64,000 nt of DNA from Alphaproteobacteria bacterium (GTDB lineage: Bacteria; Myxococcota_A; UBA796; GCA-2862545): contig JACKEO010000002.1 of assembly GCA_020632955.1 (NCBI GenBank), positions 124,001 through 188,000 on the forward strand. Direction: 5' to 3'. Under the pieces are notes generated by a model, which was given only the letters and a program-made list of their open reading frames with translations, did no database searches and had not been told where the DNA came from. Numbering within the stretch: the first letter of the stretch is position 1; every line of letters begins with the position of its first letter. A program made the position numbers and the translations under genes. Shown one piece after another: positions 16,554-24,725 of this stretch.

Positions 16554-19433
16554 ATGCCGCGGCGGGCTCCCCCGGCCGTCTGCCTCCTCGCGGTGATCCT
16601 CGGCGTGGCCTGCGCGCGCGCGGCGACGGGGCCGTCGAACGCCGCGGATGCCGTGCCCACCACGGACCAGCGGGTCGCCGACCTCGTCGGGCTCCTCGAG
16701 GACGCCGAGGCGCTCGCCCCGGGCACCCGCGACCTCCTGCTCGCGCGGGTGTGGCTCGCGTCCGTGCGGTCCCCGGCCGCCTCGGTGCCGGTGGCCTCGA
16801 GCTGGGACGGGACGCCCGCCGACCTCGCGCGCCCCGGGGTGCTGCCGGATCCGGTCCGCCTGGTGACCACCTCGCCGCCTCCCACCCCCGCGCGCGAGAA
16901 GGCCGAGGAGCTGGTCGCCAACTGGCCCGACGTGGTGGCCCTCCGCACCTGGGACACGCGGGATCCGTGGACCCTGGCGCCCTGGGCCGCACGCCCTGGC
17001 GATCCCGACGACGCCCTGCCCACCGCGGCGCAGGACGTGGAGGCGCGCGTGGTGCTCGTGGAGCGGGTCACGCGGGCCCTCGCACGCCTGGGCTGGGGCA
17101 GCTTCCCGCACGACGCGCCCGAGACCGACGCCCGCCTCGCCGAGGCCCTGGTGCACGCCGAGGCGGCCCGTCGCGCCCTGCCCGAGGACCCGGAGGCCTG
17201 GCTGTGGACCGGGGTGGCCCGCGGCATGGCCCGCGGCTCCGACGCCATGGACCGCTACTTCCACGGCCAAGACGAGGACCTCGGCCTGACCTTCACCGAC
17301 CGGTGGCGCGCGGACTCGCCGTGGTCCGCGCGCGCCCTGATGTCGGGCGCGCTCGACCGGGCAGAGGCCGCCGCGCGCAGGGCCCGCCTGGCCGTCCCCC
17401 GCGCGCCGGAGGAGGCCCAGGCCGCCGAGGCGGTCGCCGACGCCGCGGCCGCGTGGATCGTGGACGTGGAGGCCCTCGGCGCCACGCTGGCCGGCACGGG
17501 CGGGCACACCCGCGACGGCCTGCACGCGCTCGTCCCCCGGCGTCCCGATCCGTACGACGACCCCGACCCCCGCGACGAGGCGCTGGCCCACGCACGGGCC
17601 CGCTGGTCGCCCGCAGCCCTCTCCACGGGGATGCCGGTGCTGCCGTCCGCGGGTCCGACGTGGCACTTCGCCTGGCCTCCCGACCTCGCGCTGGTCGAGC
17701 ACGGCACGTCGTCGACGCAGGACCACCTCGCCGGCACCGCGCTGCACACCACCACCGAGATGCCGCTGACCCTCCGGGCGGCCGGGAACGGTCTCGACGT
17801 CCATGTGGGCGCCTCGACGTGGACCGCCTCGCGCACGGGTCCTGCGGGCGAGGACCTGACCGTCGAACCCCTCGACCTCGCCCTCCTCGCCCTGACCTTC
17901 GAGGTGCCGTACGTCCTGCGGCGCGCGGCGGACGGCACGGTGACCGGCATCGCCGATGGCGCGGAGGCGCTCCACCGCGTCCGTGACCGCCAGGAGGCCC
18001 TCGCCGCGGAGCTGGAGGGCGCGGCGCCCGACGCGGTCCGTGGGTTCCGACGGGTCTCCGCGCCGGATCGGCACCTGGAGCTGCTCCGCCACCTGGCCGA
18101 CAAGGAGGCGCGCACCCTCGCCACGGCCTGGGTGGGCGCGCCGCTGGCCGTGGGCGCACAGAGAACGTTCACGGTGGAGGAGATGGACCCGCTCGAGGGC
18201 CGTCCGATGCCGTTCTCGGCCACCGGCGGCCCGGTGGCCGAGGTCCCCTGCGCCCCCGACGGACCCCAGGACTGCGTGCGGATCGAGGTGGTCGCGGTGC
18301 CGGTGCCCAGCCACGTGCAGCAGCTCCTGGCCACCTGGACCCCCGTGGGACCCGTGCCCGAGGACGCCCCGCGCGCGCGGCCGGTGGTGCAGGCCGAGGT
18401 GCGCACCGTGGCGGTGCTGCGGCCTGCGACGCTGCAGCCGTGGTCGGTGGAGCGCACGATACGCACCCGCGTGGCCCGCGCCGACGCCTCGGGACGCCAC
18501 GTCTGGCAGGTCGATCGCACCCTCACGTCCCACGGCACGCTGGGCTGGTCCGAGGCGCGCACGGTGCCGCCCGTCGACCGCCCGCCCTCGGTGGCCGTGG
18601 CCGCCATCCCCGGCGGGAGGGTCCACCTGCCCCCACCCACCGACGGAAAGGGGCGTGCCCAGCCAGGCGCCGAGGGCCTGGACCGGGACGTGGCCCCCTT
18701 CCTCCTCGCCACCCACGAGCTGCGCCGCGACCAGTGGGCCTCCTGGCTGCCCACCCGTCCCTGGGTCACCGACGACCCGGAGGGCGGCTGCGGCGGAGCC
18801 CGTCCTCGGCATCCCGGCATGGGCGTGCTCGATCTGCTGGACGACGACCGCCCCTCCCCCGCGGCCGGGTCCGGGGACGACCTCCCCGCGACCTGCATCT
18901 CCTTCGCGGAGGCGGCCTGGGTGGCGAACCTGCTCTCGCGCCGGGACGGCCTGCGCCCCGCCTACCGGATCGCGGACGGCGAGGTGACCTGGGACCGCCG
19001 GGCCGACGGCTGGCGACTGCCCACGGAGGCGGAGTGGCTCCAGGCCCTCGCGGCCGACCCGACGCTGCTGCCGCCGCCCGACGACCCGGGGGCCTGCGCC
19101 CGGGCCAACCTCGCCGAGCCGCGGGGATGGCGCGCGAAGGACGCGCCACCGCCCTGCGAGGACGGCTACGCGGGGCCGTCCCCCGTGGGCACCTTCCCTC
19201 CGTCCGCCCAGGGCATCCACGACCTCGTCGGCAACGTGGCGGAGTGGGTGTGGGGCGACCGCGCCACCCTCGACGAGCCCGACCACCTCCGTCCCCACGC
19301 CGCCTTCGCCAAGGGCCCCACGCATGCCTCCCGCGGCTGGGGGCGGGCGCGGGACGAGCGGGCCTTCCTGGGCGGACAGCGGAGCTCGGTGGTGGGCCTC
19401 CGCTTCGCGCGCAGCGCGGAGGGAGCGCGATGA
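16554..19433 (+). CDS. Large lipoprotein with C-terminal non-catalytic FGE-like (SUMF1) domain
   Basis: 959 residues from ATG 16554, which begins a lipoprotein signal with lipobox LGVAC. An in-frame ATG at 16518 is possible but leads with a polar stretch. The first 670 residues are unrecognised, with helical repeats (120-310) then beta-rich sequence. Residues about 690-950 match the formylglycine-generating-enzyme fold: EQ-like LLATHELRRDQW, SFAEAAWVANLLSRRDGL, WRLPTEAEWLQAL and GNVAEWVWGD. The C-terminal segment that carries the paired Cys in true FGE has none (SRGWG, then SSVVGLRFAR), so this is probably a binding domain rather than an oxidase. It overlaps the next gene by four bases. Confidence 0.75.
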   Translation: MPRRAPPAVCLLAVILGVACARAATGPSNAADAVPTTDQRVADLVGLLEDAEALAPGTRDLLLARVWLASVRSPAASVPVASSWDGTPADLARPGVLPDPVRLVTTSPPPTPAREKAEELVANWPDVVALRTWDTRDPWTLAPWAARPGDPDDALPTAAQDVEARVVLVERVTRALARLGWGSFPHDAPETDARLAEALVHAEAARRALPEDPEAWLWTGVARGMARGSDAMDRYFHGQDEDLGLTFTDRWRADSPWSARALMSGALDRAEAAARRARLAVPRAPEEAQAAEAVADAAAAWIVDVEALGATLAGTGGHTRDGLHALVPRRPDPYDDPDPRDEALAHARARWSPAALSTGMPVLPSAGPTWHFAWPPDLALVEHGTSSTQDHLAGTALHTTTEMPLTLRAAGNGLDVHVGASTWTASRTGPAGEDLTVEPLDLALLALTFEVPYVLRRAADGTVTGIADGAEALHRVRDRQEALAAELEGAAPDAVRGFRRVSAPDRHLELLRHLADKEARTLATAWVGAPLAVGAQRTFTVEEMDPLEGRPMPFSATGGPVAEVPCAPDGPQDCVRIEVVAVPVPSHVQQLLATWTPVGPVPEDAPRARPVVQAEVRTVAVLRPATLQPWSVERTIRTRVARADASGRHVWQVDRTLTSHGTLGWSEARTVPPVDRPPSVAVAAIPGGRVHLPPPTDGKGRAQPGAEGLDRDVAPFLLATHELRRDQWASWLPTRPWVTDDPEGGCGGARPRHPGMGVLDLLDDDRPSPAAGSGDDLPATCISFAEAAWVANLLSRRDGLRPAYRIADGEVTWDRRADGWRLPTEAEWLQALAADPTLLPPPDDPGACARANLAEPRGWRAKDAPPPCEDGYAGPSPVGTFPPSAQGIHDLVGNVAEWVWGDRATLDEPDHLRPHAAFAKGPTHASRGWGRARDERAFLGGQRSSVVGLRFARSAEGAR

Positions 19434-20446
19434 GCGCACGTCAGCTGCCCCTCCTGTGCGTCGCGCTGCTCGCGGGCCCGGTCCAGGCCGCCGAGGACGC
19501 GCCGTCGATCGCGAGCCAGCTCCCCGCCTCCGACGCGCCCGCCCTCACGGCGGCATGGCCGCCGGGGACGGCCGAGGCCACCTGGCGGTGGCGGGTGGAG
19601 GTGGTCGGGGGCGACACCGCGCCCTCGGTGCTCGCCTTCACGGTGCGCGGCGACGTGGAGGTCCGGGACGTGGCGGAGGGCCGCGAGGTGCGCGTGCGCG
19701 TGCGCGTGGTCGACGAGGTCGCCTCCCTCGGTCCGGAGGGTCCCCTGCCCGCGAGCAAGGCCCGCGACCTGCTGCTGACGCTGCTGCCCGGGTTCGGGAT
19801 GGCCTGGACCGTGCGACCGGACCACACCCTGTCGGACGCCGTCGATCCGGAGCTGCTCGCGGAGGCCTCCGCCCGCCTGGACGCCGCGGTGGAGCGCGTG
19901 AGCCCCGGGTCCACGGGAGGGCGACCCGAGGCGATGGCCTTCCTGGGCAGCCTGTCCTTCCGCTCTGCCGTGCTGCGCTTCCTGGGCACGCAGGCCGGGC
20001 CGTGGCGGCCGCCTGCCGTGCTCCTGCTCACCGGCGGCGCGCGGGTCGAGCCCGGGCACGCGCACACCACGTGGTCGCTCGACGACCACGGGCAACCGCT
20101 CCACGGCACGCTGACGAGCCGCCGCGCGCCCTGCACCCCCGACGCCCGTGGGGAGGACTGCCTCGCCGTGCAGATCACGCTCGCGCGCGAGCCCGACCGC
20201 ATGCCCACCATGACCTTCGGCGCGTCCCGGGACCCCGACGTGCTGCCCCCGGCGCCGTGGCGCGCCGGCGTGGCGCAGGAGGCGGCGGACCAGCTCACGC
20301 TCGAGGGCGCCTGGTGGATCGACGACGCAGGGCGTCCGTGGCGGGGCACCGAGCGCGAGGAGGTCCTCATGCACGCCGAGACGGCGCGGGGCCCGGCCAC
20401 GCTCCGCACCACCACCACCGTGGAGGCTGACCTCGCGTGGCGCTGA
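19430..20446 (+). CDS. Exported protein coupled to the FGE-like lipoprotein
   Basis: 338 residues; ATG 19430 overlaps the upstream stop. A signal peptide ends at VQAA near residue 20. The mature protein is beta-rich with repeated strands (VLAFTVRGDVEVRDV, then EVRVRVRVVDEVASL) and resembles uncharacterised myxobacterial proteins that often follow FGE-domain lipoproteins. It has one likely Cys pair (APCTPDARGEDC). The translational coupling suggests it works with the 16554 product in the periplasm or at the outer membrane. I do not assign a function. Confidence 0.65.
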   Translation: MSARQLPLLCVALLAGPVQAAEDAPSIASQLPASDAPALTAAWPPGTAEATWRWRVEVVGGDTAPSVLAFTVRGDVEVRDVAEGREVRVRVRVVDEVASLGPEGPLPASKARDLLLTLLPGFGMAWTVRPDHTLSDAVDPELLAEASARLDAAVERVSPGSTGGRPEAMAFLGSLSFRSAVLRFLGTQAGPWRPPAVLLLTGGARVEPGHAHTTWSLDDHGQPLHGTLTSRRAPCTPDARGEDCLAVQITLAREPDRMPTMTFGASRDPDVLPPAPWRAGVAQEAADQLTLEGAWWIDDAGRPWRGTEREEVLMHAETARGPATLRTTTTVEADLAWR

Positions 20447-20522
20447 CGGGGCGCCCACACGCTGCCCTGCACCCCCATCACGCGGGCGTTACGAGCCCCC
20501 GATCCCGCGGAGGCGCCCGCCC

Positions 20523-21353
20523 ATGTGCCGCATCTTCGGCTTCCGCAGCGTGCTCGACAGCCACGTGCACCGCTCCCTCGCCAGCGCCGACAACGCGCTC
20601 GCCGTGCAGTCCAGCCAGCACCCCGACGGGTGGGGCGTGGCCTACTACGTGTCGGGCGCACCGCACGTGATCCGCAGCGCCGGCACGGCCCTGTCGGACC
20701 ACCTCTTCCACCGCGTGAGCGGCGTGGTCACCAGCCAGACCGTGCTGGCGCACGTGCGCAAGGCCACGCAGGGCGACCTGCACACCCTGAACTGCCACCC
20801 CTTCCAGTACGGCCGCTGGGTGATGGCCCACAACGGCGACGTGCCCGCCTTCGCCGACGTCCGCGCCGACCTGCAGGCCCAGGTGGCCCCGAAGCTGCGG
20901 CGGTTCGTGCTCGGCGACACCGACTCCGAGCTGCTCTTCCACCTCTTCCTCACCTTCCTGGCCGCCGACGTGGACCTCGACCGCGCGGGCACGCCCCTGG
21001 CCGCCGTCACCGAGGCGCTCAAGCGCACCGTGGCCTGCGTGCGCGAGGTGGCCGACGGCCGCGAGGGCGTCGACGACGCGCTGCTCACCCTGGTGGTCAC
21101 CGACGGCCAGGTGATGGCGGCACACCAGGGCGGGCGCGACCTGTACTGGTCCACCTGGAAGACGCGCTGCCCCGACCGCGAGACCTGCACCTTCTTCGCC
21201 CCCGAGTGCGAGGCGCCCACGCGCAGCGGCTACGTGAACCACCTCATCCTGTCGAGCGAGCCCCTGCAGGGCGACAACGACTGGACCCTGCTGGGCGACG
21301 GCGGGATGGTGGGCGTCGACGCCTTCATGAAGGTGTGGCGAGGCGCGGCCTAG
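20523..21353 (+). CDS. Class II glutamine amidotransferase (YafJ type)
   Basis: 276 residues. The N-terminal nucleophile is Cys2 (MCRIFGF) once Met is removed. The family motifs HPDGWGVAYY, LAHVRKAT and MAHNGDVPAF follow, along with the conserved Asp in DTDSELLFHLF. It belongs to the stand-alone Ntn-type amidotransferases (YafJ/EgtC-like), which hydrolyse glutamine or a gamma-glutamyl amide. The acceptor cannot be told from context. No ergothioneine genes are nearby, so the EgtC role is unsupported. Its stop shares four bases with the convergent hydroxylase gene. Confidence 0.9.
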   Translation: MCRIFGFRSVLDSHVHRSLASADNALAVQSSQHPDGWGVAYYVSGAPHVIRSAGTALSDHLFHRVSGVVTSQTVLAHVRKATQGDLHTLNCHPFQYGRWVMAHNGDVPAFADVRADLQAQVAPKLRRFVLGDTDSELLFHLFLTFLAADVDLDRAGTPLAAVTEALKRTVACVREVADGREGVDDALLTLVVTDGQVMAAHQGGRDLYWSTWKTRCPDRETCTFFAPECEAPTRSGYVNHLILSSEPLQGDNDWTLLGDGGMVGVDAFMKVWRGAA

Positions 21354-21907
21354 GCAGGGGCAGGGGCAGGGGCAGGGGCGCCGTCGGCGGCGGCCTTGCG
21401 CGCCAGCCGCTCCTGACGCCGCGCCCGGTCGCGCTCCTCACGCTCGGTGCCCAGGTAGGGCTCGCGCGTGCCGAGCACGTGGTCCCACCAGGGGAAGGTG
21501 ACGCACCAGTTGGCGTCCTGGTTCGGCCCCATGTGGTGGTCGTAGTGCCAGGGCAGGTGCTGGCGCGCCCACTCCGGATCGGTGTGCGAGCGCCTGTGCA
21601 CGTGGTGGTAGTACCCGGCCCAGCACCACAGGGTGCCCACGAAGAAGGGGGCCACCGGGAACAGGGGCGTGACCAGCACGCAGCCGCCCAGCAGCGACAG
21701 CGCCTCCTTGCCCTGGGCGTGCCACCCGAACACCGGCCGTTGGTAGAAGCGGTCGACGTGGTCGTTCAGCCGCACCTCCCGGTGGTGCTCGTGCCAGTGG
21801 AAGGACCAGAAGGAGGCCTTGCGGCGCCCGCGCCCATGGAGCAGGTGCTTGTGCACGAGCCACTCCACCCCGTTCCCCACGATCATGCCGAGCGGGATGC
21901 CGATCAT
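21350..21907 (-). CDS. Fatty acid hydroxylase/sterol desaturase superfamily membrane protein
   Basis: 185 residues from ATG 21907. The His clusters of the integral-membrane di-iron oxygenases are all present: HKHLLH (about 19-24), HWHEHH (about 37-42), HHVHRRSH (about 100-107) and HYDHH (about 121-125). Two to three membrane spans surround them. Such enzymes hydroxylate or desaturate lipids, carotenoids or sterols using oxygen. The C-terminal 35 residues are charged (ERDRARRQERLARK) and end in an APAPAPA tail encoded by a hexamer repeat. It is divergent from a TetR gene only 51 bases away, which suggests direct control. Confidence 0.85.
   Translation of the reverse strand: MIGIPLGMIVGNGVEWLVHKHLLHGRGRRKASFWSFHWHEHHREVRLNDHVDRFYQRPVFGWHAQGKEALSLLGGCVLVTPLFPVAPFFVGTLWCWAGYYHHVHRRSHTDPEWARQHLPWHYDHHMGPNQDANWCVTFPWWDHVLGTREPYLGTEREERDRARRQERLARKAAADGAPAPAPAPA
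21355..21378. repeat. Hexanucleotide repeat (CAGGGG x4)
   Basis: Four perfect copies of CAGGGG. Read on the minus strand they encode the Ala-Pro tail at the C-terminus of the 21350-21907 protein. Such runs are prone to slippage, so tail length may vary between strains. Confidence 0.8.
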
Positions 21908-21917
21908 CGGTCCTCCG

Positions 21918-21944
21918 AAACACGGTACGCTTCAGTCACGGTTT
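21918..21944. promoter_or_regulatory. Candidate TetR operator between hydroxylase and TetR genes
   Basis: In a 51-base divergent gap the sequence is locally AT-richer and bounded by AAAC (21918) and GTTT (21941), with CACGGT occurring twice inside. It is an imperfect dyad at the place where a local TetR repressor would bind to control both genes. No biochemical signal can be read from sequence alone. Confidence 0.35.
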
Positions 21945-21958
21945 AGCACGGCGAGGCC

Positions 21959-22651
21959 ATGGGGACAGAGGATCCGCCACACAGCGAGTTCGTTCCGTCG
22001 AGGATGCCGGAGGAACGCCCGGGACCCGAGGGCGGCCGGCGCCACGCGAACCGCCTCGCCCGCACGCGGGCCCTGTGCGAGGCGGCGGTCACGCGCTTCC
22101 TGGCCGACGGGCTCGACGCGGTCACCATCGACGAGGTGGCGCGCGCGGCCGACGTCTCCAAGGGAAGCTTCTACCGCTACTTCCAGAACAAGGAAGAGCT
22201 GATCGGCGCGGTCTTCGCCCCCATCGGCGCCGAGATCCGCGACGCGATGGGCGCCTGCGCCGTGGCCCTGGAGGCGGCACGGGAGGAGCCCGAGCTCACC
22301 GCGGCCTACGGCCTGCTCGCCGCCCGCCTGCTCGGGGTGCTCGGCACCCAGCCCGAGGTCATCCGCCTCTTCCTGCAGGAGCGCCACGGCCCCGCCACCC
22401 CCGCGCGCGCGGCCATCCTCGCCCTCGACGCCGAGGTGGTGGAGCTCGCCGTGCGCCTCACCCACGCCGGCCAGGCCTCGGGCCTGCTGCGACGGGTCGA
22501 CCCGCGCGTGAGCGCCACCCTGGTGCTCGGCGGCGTGCACGAGCTCCTCTGGCGCACCTTCCTCGGCACGGGCCCCGACGACCCCGTGGCGAGCGCCCAG
22601 CAGCTCATCGACATCGTGCTGCACGGCGTGCGGGCGCCCGCGGAGCGTTAG
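21959..22651 (+). CDS. TetR family transcriptional regulator
   Basis: 230 residues from ATG 21959; ATG 22004 (M16) is an alternative that would drop an acidic, disordered leader. The helix-turn-helix is canonical: FLADGLDAVTIDEVARAADVSKGSFYRYFQNKEELIGAVF at about 47-86 (shown here by its boundaries; key residues are TIDEVA, G in VSKGSFYRYF and KEEL). The C-terminal ligand domain is helical with no diagnostic residues. The product probably represses itself and the divergent hydroxylase gene. It begins a five-gene plus-strand run with short gaps. Confidence 0.92.
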   Translation: MGTEDPPHSEFVPSRMPEERPGPEGGRRHANRLARTRALCEAAVTRFLADGLDAVTIDEVARAADVSKGSFYRYFQNKEELIGAVFAPIGAEIRDAMGACAVALEAAREEPELTAAYGLLAARLLGVLGTQPEVIRLFLQERHGPATPARAAILALDAEVVELAVRLTHAGQASGLLRRVDPRVSATLVLGGVHELLWRTFLGTGPDDPVASAQQLIDIVLHGVRAPAER

Positions 22652-22685
22652 GGCACGACCGAGCCGCCCTCGCCCCGGGACCCCC

Positions 22686-23222
22686 GTGTCGCGCCTCCTC
22701 CTCCTCCTCCTCCCGGCCTGCTGGAGCCCCAAGGACACGGGGCCCACGAGCATGGTGGGTCACCTGCGCGACAGCAGCGGCCAGCCCCTGGCGGGCGTCC
22801 ACGCCCACACCCCCGAGTCCCACTGGACCACCGACGCCGAGGGCGCCTTCCGGGTGAACTACAAGGACCCGAGCCTGTGGGTGCGCTTCGACGTGGCCGA
22901 CGTGGTGTGGCAGCGCGCCTACCTGCCCGAGGACCGCGGCACGGTGGTGGAGGTGCGTCTGCCCTCGCTGGAGGCGGGCACCGTGCGCTGCGACGTCGCC
23001 GCGCCCTGCGACGCCGAGCTGCGCTGGGAGGTGGCCCCCGGCCTGCACGCGCTGCTGGCGCTCTCCTGCCCTGCCGGTGGCGACGTGGCGCGCGAGGCCC
23101 TGCCGCCGGGCTCACCCACCCGGGCCACCTGCCGCACCACCGCCACCGCGCCCGCGCAGCCGCTCTCCGCCCTCCGACAGCCGGACGGCACGCTGCGCCT
23201 CGCCCTCGAGGGCGCGCCGTGA
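22686..23222 (+). CDS. Lipoprotein with carboxypeptidase-regulatory-like domain
   Basis: 178 residues from GTG 22686. Poly-Leu h-region and lipobox LPAC place the lipidated Cys near residue 12. Residues about 22-90 match the small beta-sandwich of carboxypeptidase-regulatory-like domains (MVGHLRDSSGQPLAGVHAHT, then TDAEGAFRVNY). The remainder has four Cys and is beta-rich. The last bases overlap the YjbQ gene start (GTGA at 23219-23222). The role is probably structural or binding at the cell envelope. Confidence 0.75.
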   Translation: MSRLLLLLLPACWSPKDTGPTSMVGHLRDSSGQPLAGVHAHTPESHWTTDAEGAFRVNYKDPSLWVRFDVADVVWQRAYLPEDRGTVVEVRLPSLEAGTVRCDVAAPCDAELRWEVAPGLHALLALSCPAGGDVAREALPPGSPTRATCRTTATAPAQPLSALRQPDGTLRLALEGAP

Positions 23223-23653
23223 GGCTGCACCGCCACACCCTCCGCCTGCCGCCGAGGCGGCGTGGGCTCCACGAGATCACCGACGCGGTGGCGGCCGTGG
23301 TCGCGGAGGCGGGCGTGTCCACCGGGCTCTGCCACCTCTTCCTGCTGCACACCTCGGCCTCGCTGCTGGTGCAGGAGAACGCCGACCCCGCCGTGCTCCA
23401 CGACCTGGAGGCCTGGTTCGCCGAGGCCGCGCCCGACGGATCGCCGCGATGGCGTCACAGCGACGAGGGGCCCGACGACATGCCCGCCCACCTGCGCACC
23501 GCCCTCACCCAGACCTCGATCACCCTGCCGGTCGACGAGGGTCGCCTGCTCCTGGGCACCTGGCAGGGGCTCTACCTCTTCGAGCACCGCCTCGAGCCCC
23601 ACGCCCGGCGCCTGGTCGCCACGGTGTGGGGTCCTTCCCCGGAGGCGGCGTGA
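23219..23653 (+). CDS. YjbQ/UPF0047 family protein
   Basis: 144 residues from GTG 23219, the full family length. Conserved features are GLHEITDAVAAVV, the LHTSASLLVQENADP segment with its His, HSDEGPDDMPAHLRTAL, and the C-terminal GTWQGLYLFEHR. Members bind a metal and phosphate-containing ligands, and some have a weak thiamine-phosphate synthase activity. Their true role is unclear. It overlaps the SUFU-like gene by four bases, so these two cytosolic proteins are made together. Confidence 0.93.
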   Translation: MRLHRHTLRLPPRRRGLHEITDAVAAVVAEAGVSTGLCHLFLLHTSASLLVQENADPAVLHDLEAWFAEAAPDGSPRWRHSDEGPDDMPAHLRTALTQTSITLPVDEGRLLLGTWQGLYLFEHRLEPHARRLVATVWGPSPEAA

Positions 23654-24216
23654 GCGCGCGCGAGCTCGGATGGTACCGCCTGCTGCTGGGCTGGCTGGAG
23701 GCCAACCTCCGCCAGACCACGTCCGAACGCCTGGGCCTGCGGTCCACGCCGCTCAAGCTGGTGCGCTTCCCCGACAGTCCCGGTCCCGGGATGTGCACCT
23801 GGACCACCTTCGAGCACTCCGACCTGCGCTGGCCGGGTCCGGGCGTCGAGGTGGGCTACGAGCTCGTCTTCTCGAGCCGCGCCGAGGTCGACGGCCTCAC
23901 CGTGCTGCGCCGGGCGGTCGAGAGCCTCGGGGCCATGCAGCGCCCGGCCCAGCCCGGCCTCGTGCTCCTCGACCTGCTCGTGGCCGTCGACGGCCTGTCG
24001 CCCCTGCTCCGCCACGCGGTGCTCCTCCCGCCCTGGATCTGGGACCACTGGGAGCCCCTGGTGGAGGGCGAGCGGCGGGTGGAGGCCGTGCAGGTCGTAC
24101 CGGCCACCGAGGCCGAGGTCGATCTGGCCCGTCGCGAAGGCGTCGCCGCCCTCGCCGAGCACTGGGAGCGCGCGCTGGCGCAGCTCCTGGAGCCCGGCCG
24201 TCCGTCCACCCTCTGA
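23650..24216 (+). CDS. Suppressor-of-fused (SUFU)-like domain protein
   Basis: 188 residues from GTG 23650. The arrangement resembles bacterial SUFU proteins: TWTTFEHSDLRWPG, then VEVGYELVFSSR, and later a conserved loop LLPPWIWDHWEPL. Bacterial SUFU-like proteins are cytosolic and often act as immunity or partner proteins in polymorphic toxin systems, but no toxin gene is visible nearby. A plain housekeeping role is equally possible. The assignment rests on motif pattern, so I hold it at moderate confidence. Confidence 0.6.
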   Translation: MSARELGWYRLLLGWLEANLRQTTSERLGLRSTPLKLVRFPDSPGPGMCTWTTFEHSDLRWPGPGVEVGYELVFSSRAEVDGLTVLRRAVESLGAMQRPAQPGLVLLDLLVAVDGLSPLLRHAVLLPPWIWDHWEPLVEGERRVEAVQVVPATEAEVDLARREGVAALAEHWERALAQLLEPGRPSTL

Positions 24217-24235
24217 GATCCACCCAGGAGCCCCC

Positions 24236-24643
24236 ATGCGCGTCCGCGACTGGATGACCACCGACCCGAGGACCGTGGGCCCCACCGCGCCGGTCGACGA
24301 GGTCGTCGGGCTGATGCACGACGGCAGCATGCGCCACCTCTTCGTGGTGGACGACGGCGGCCACCTGCTCGGGCTGATCAGCGAGCGGGACCTGCTGGGG
24401 CGTGCGCTGGGTCCGCTGTCCTGGCTCACCGATGACGAGCGCGACCAGGCGCTGCACGAGCTGCTCGCGCGGGAGGTGATGACCGAGGAGCCCGACACGG
24501 TCACGCCCGACACCCGCCTGGCGGACGCCGCCCGCCTGCTCCGCGATCGCAAGCACGGCTGCCTCCCGGTGGTGGACGGGGGACGCCTCGTCGGCGTGCT
24601 CACGGAGCACGACTTCGTGCGGCTCGCTGCCGCCGAGGGCTAG
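24236..24643 (+). CDS. Tandem CBS-domain protein
   Basis: 135 residues from ATG 24236 with an AGGAG site. Two CBS motifs are clear: VRDWMTTDPRTVGPTAPVDE with HLFVVDDGGHLLGLISERDL, and AREVMTEEPDTVTPDT with CLPVVDGGRLVGVLTEHDF. The pair makes one Bateman module that usually binds adenosine nucleotides. No catalytic domain is attached, so it is probably a stand-alone energy sensor. It ends the TetR-led run. Confidence 0.94.
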   Translation: MRVRDWMTTDPRTVGPTAPVDEVVGLMHDGSMRHLFVVDDGGHLLGLISERDLLGRALGPLSWLTDDERDQALHELLAREVMTEEPDTVTPDTRLADAARLLRDRKHGCLPVVDGGRLVGVLTEHDFVRLAAAEG

Positions 24644-24725
24644 CCGCGACGGGTCGCGCACCAGCGGCCCGCCGCTTCCGTCCGGCGCCCCGACGGCGCG
24701 GTATGCAGCGCGTGGGAGGCCCCAC

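Noticed and set aside
23650..24216. SUFU-like protein as an immunity protein of a polymorphic toxin
   Set aside because: No toxin, repeat-containing or secreted nuclease gene is adjacent, so the role is unsupported here.
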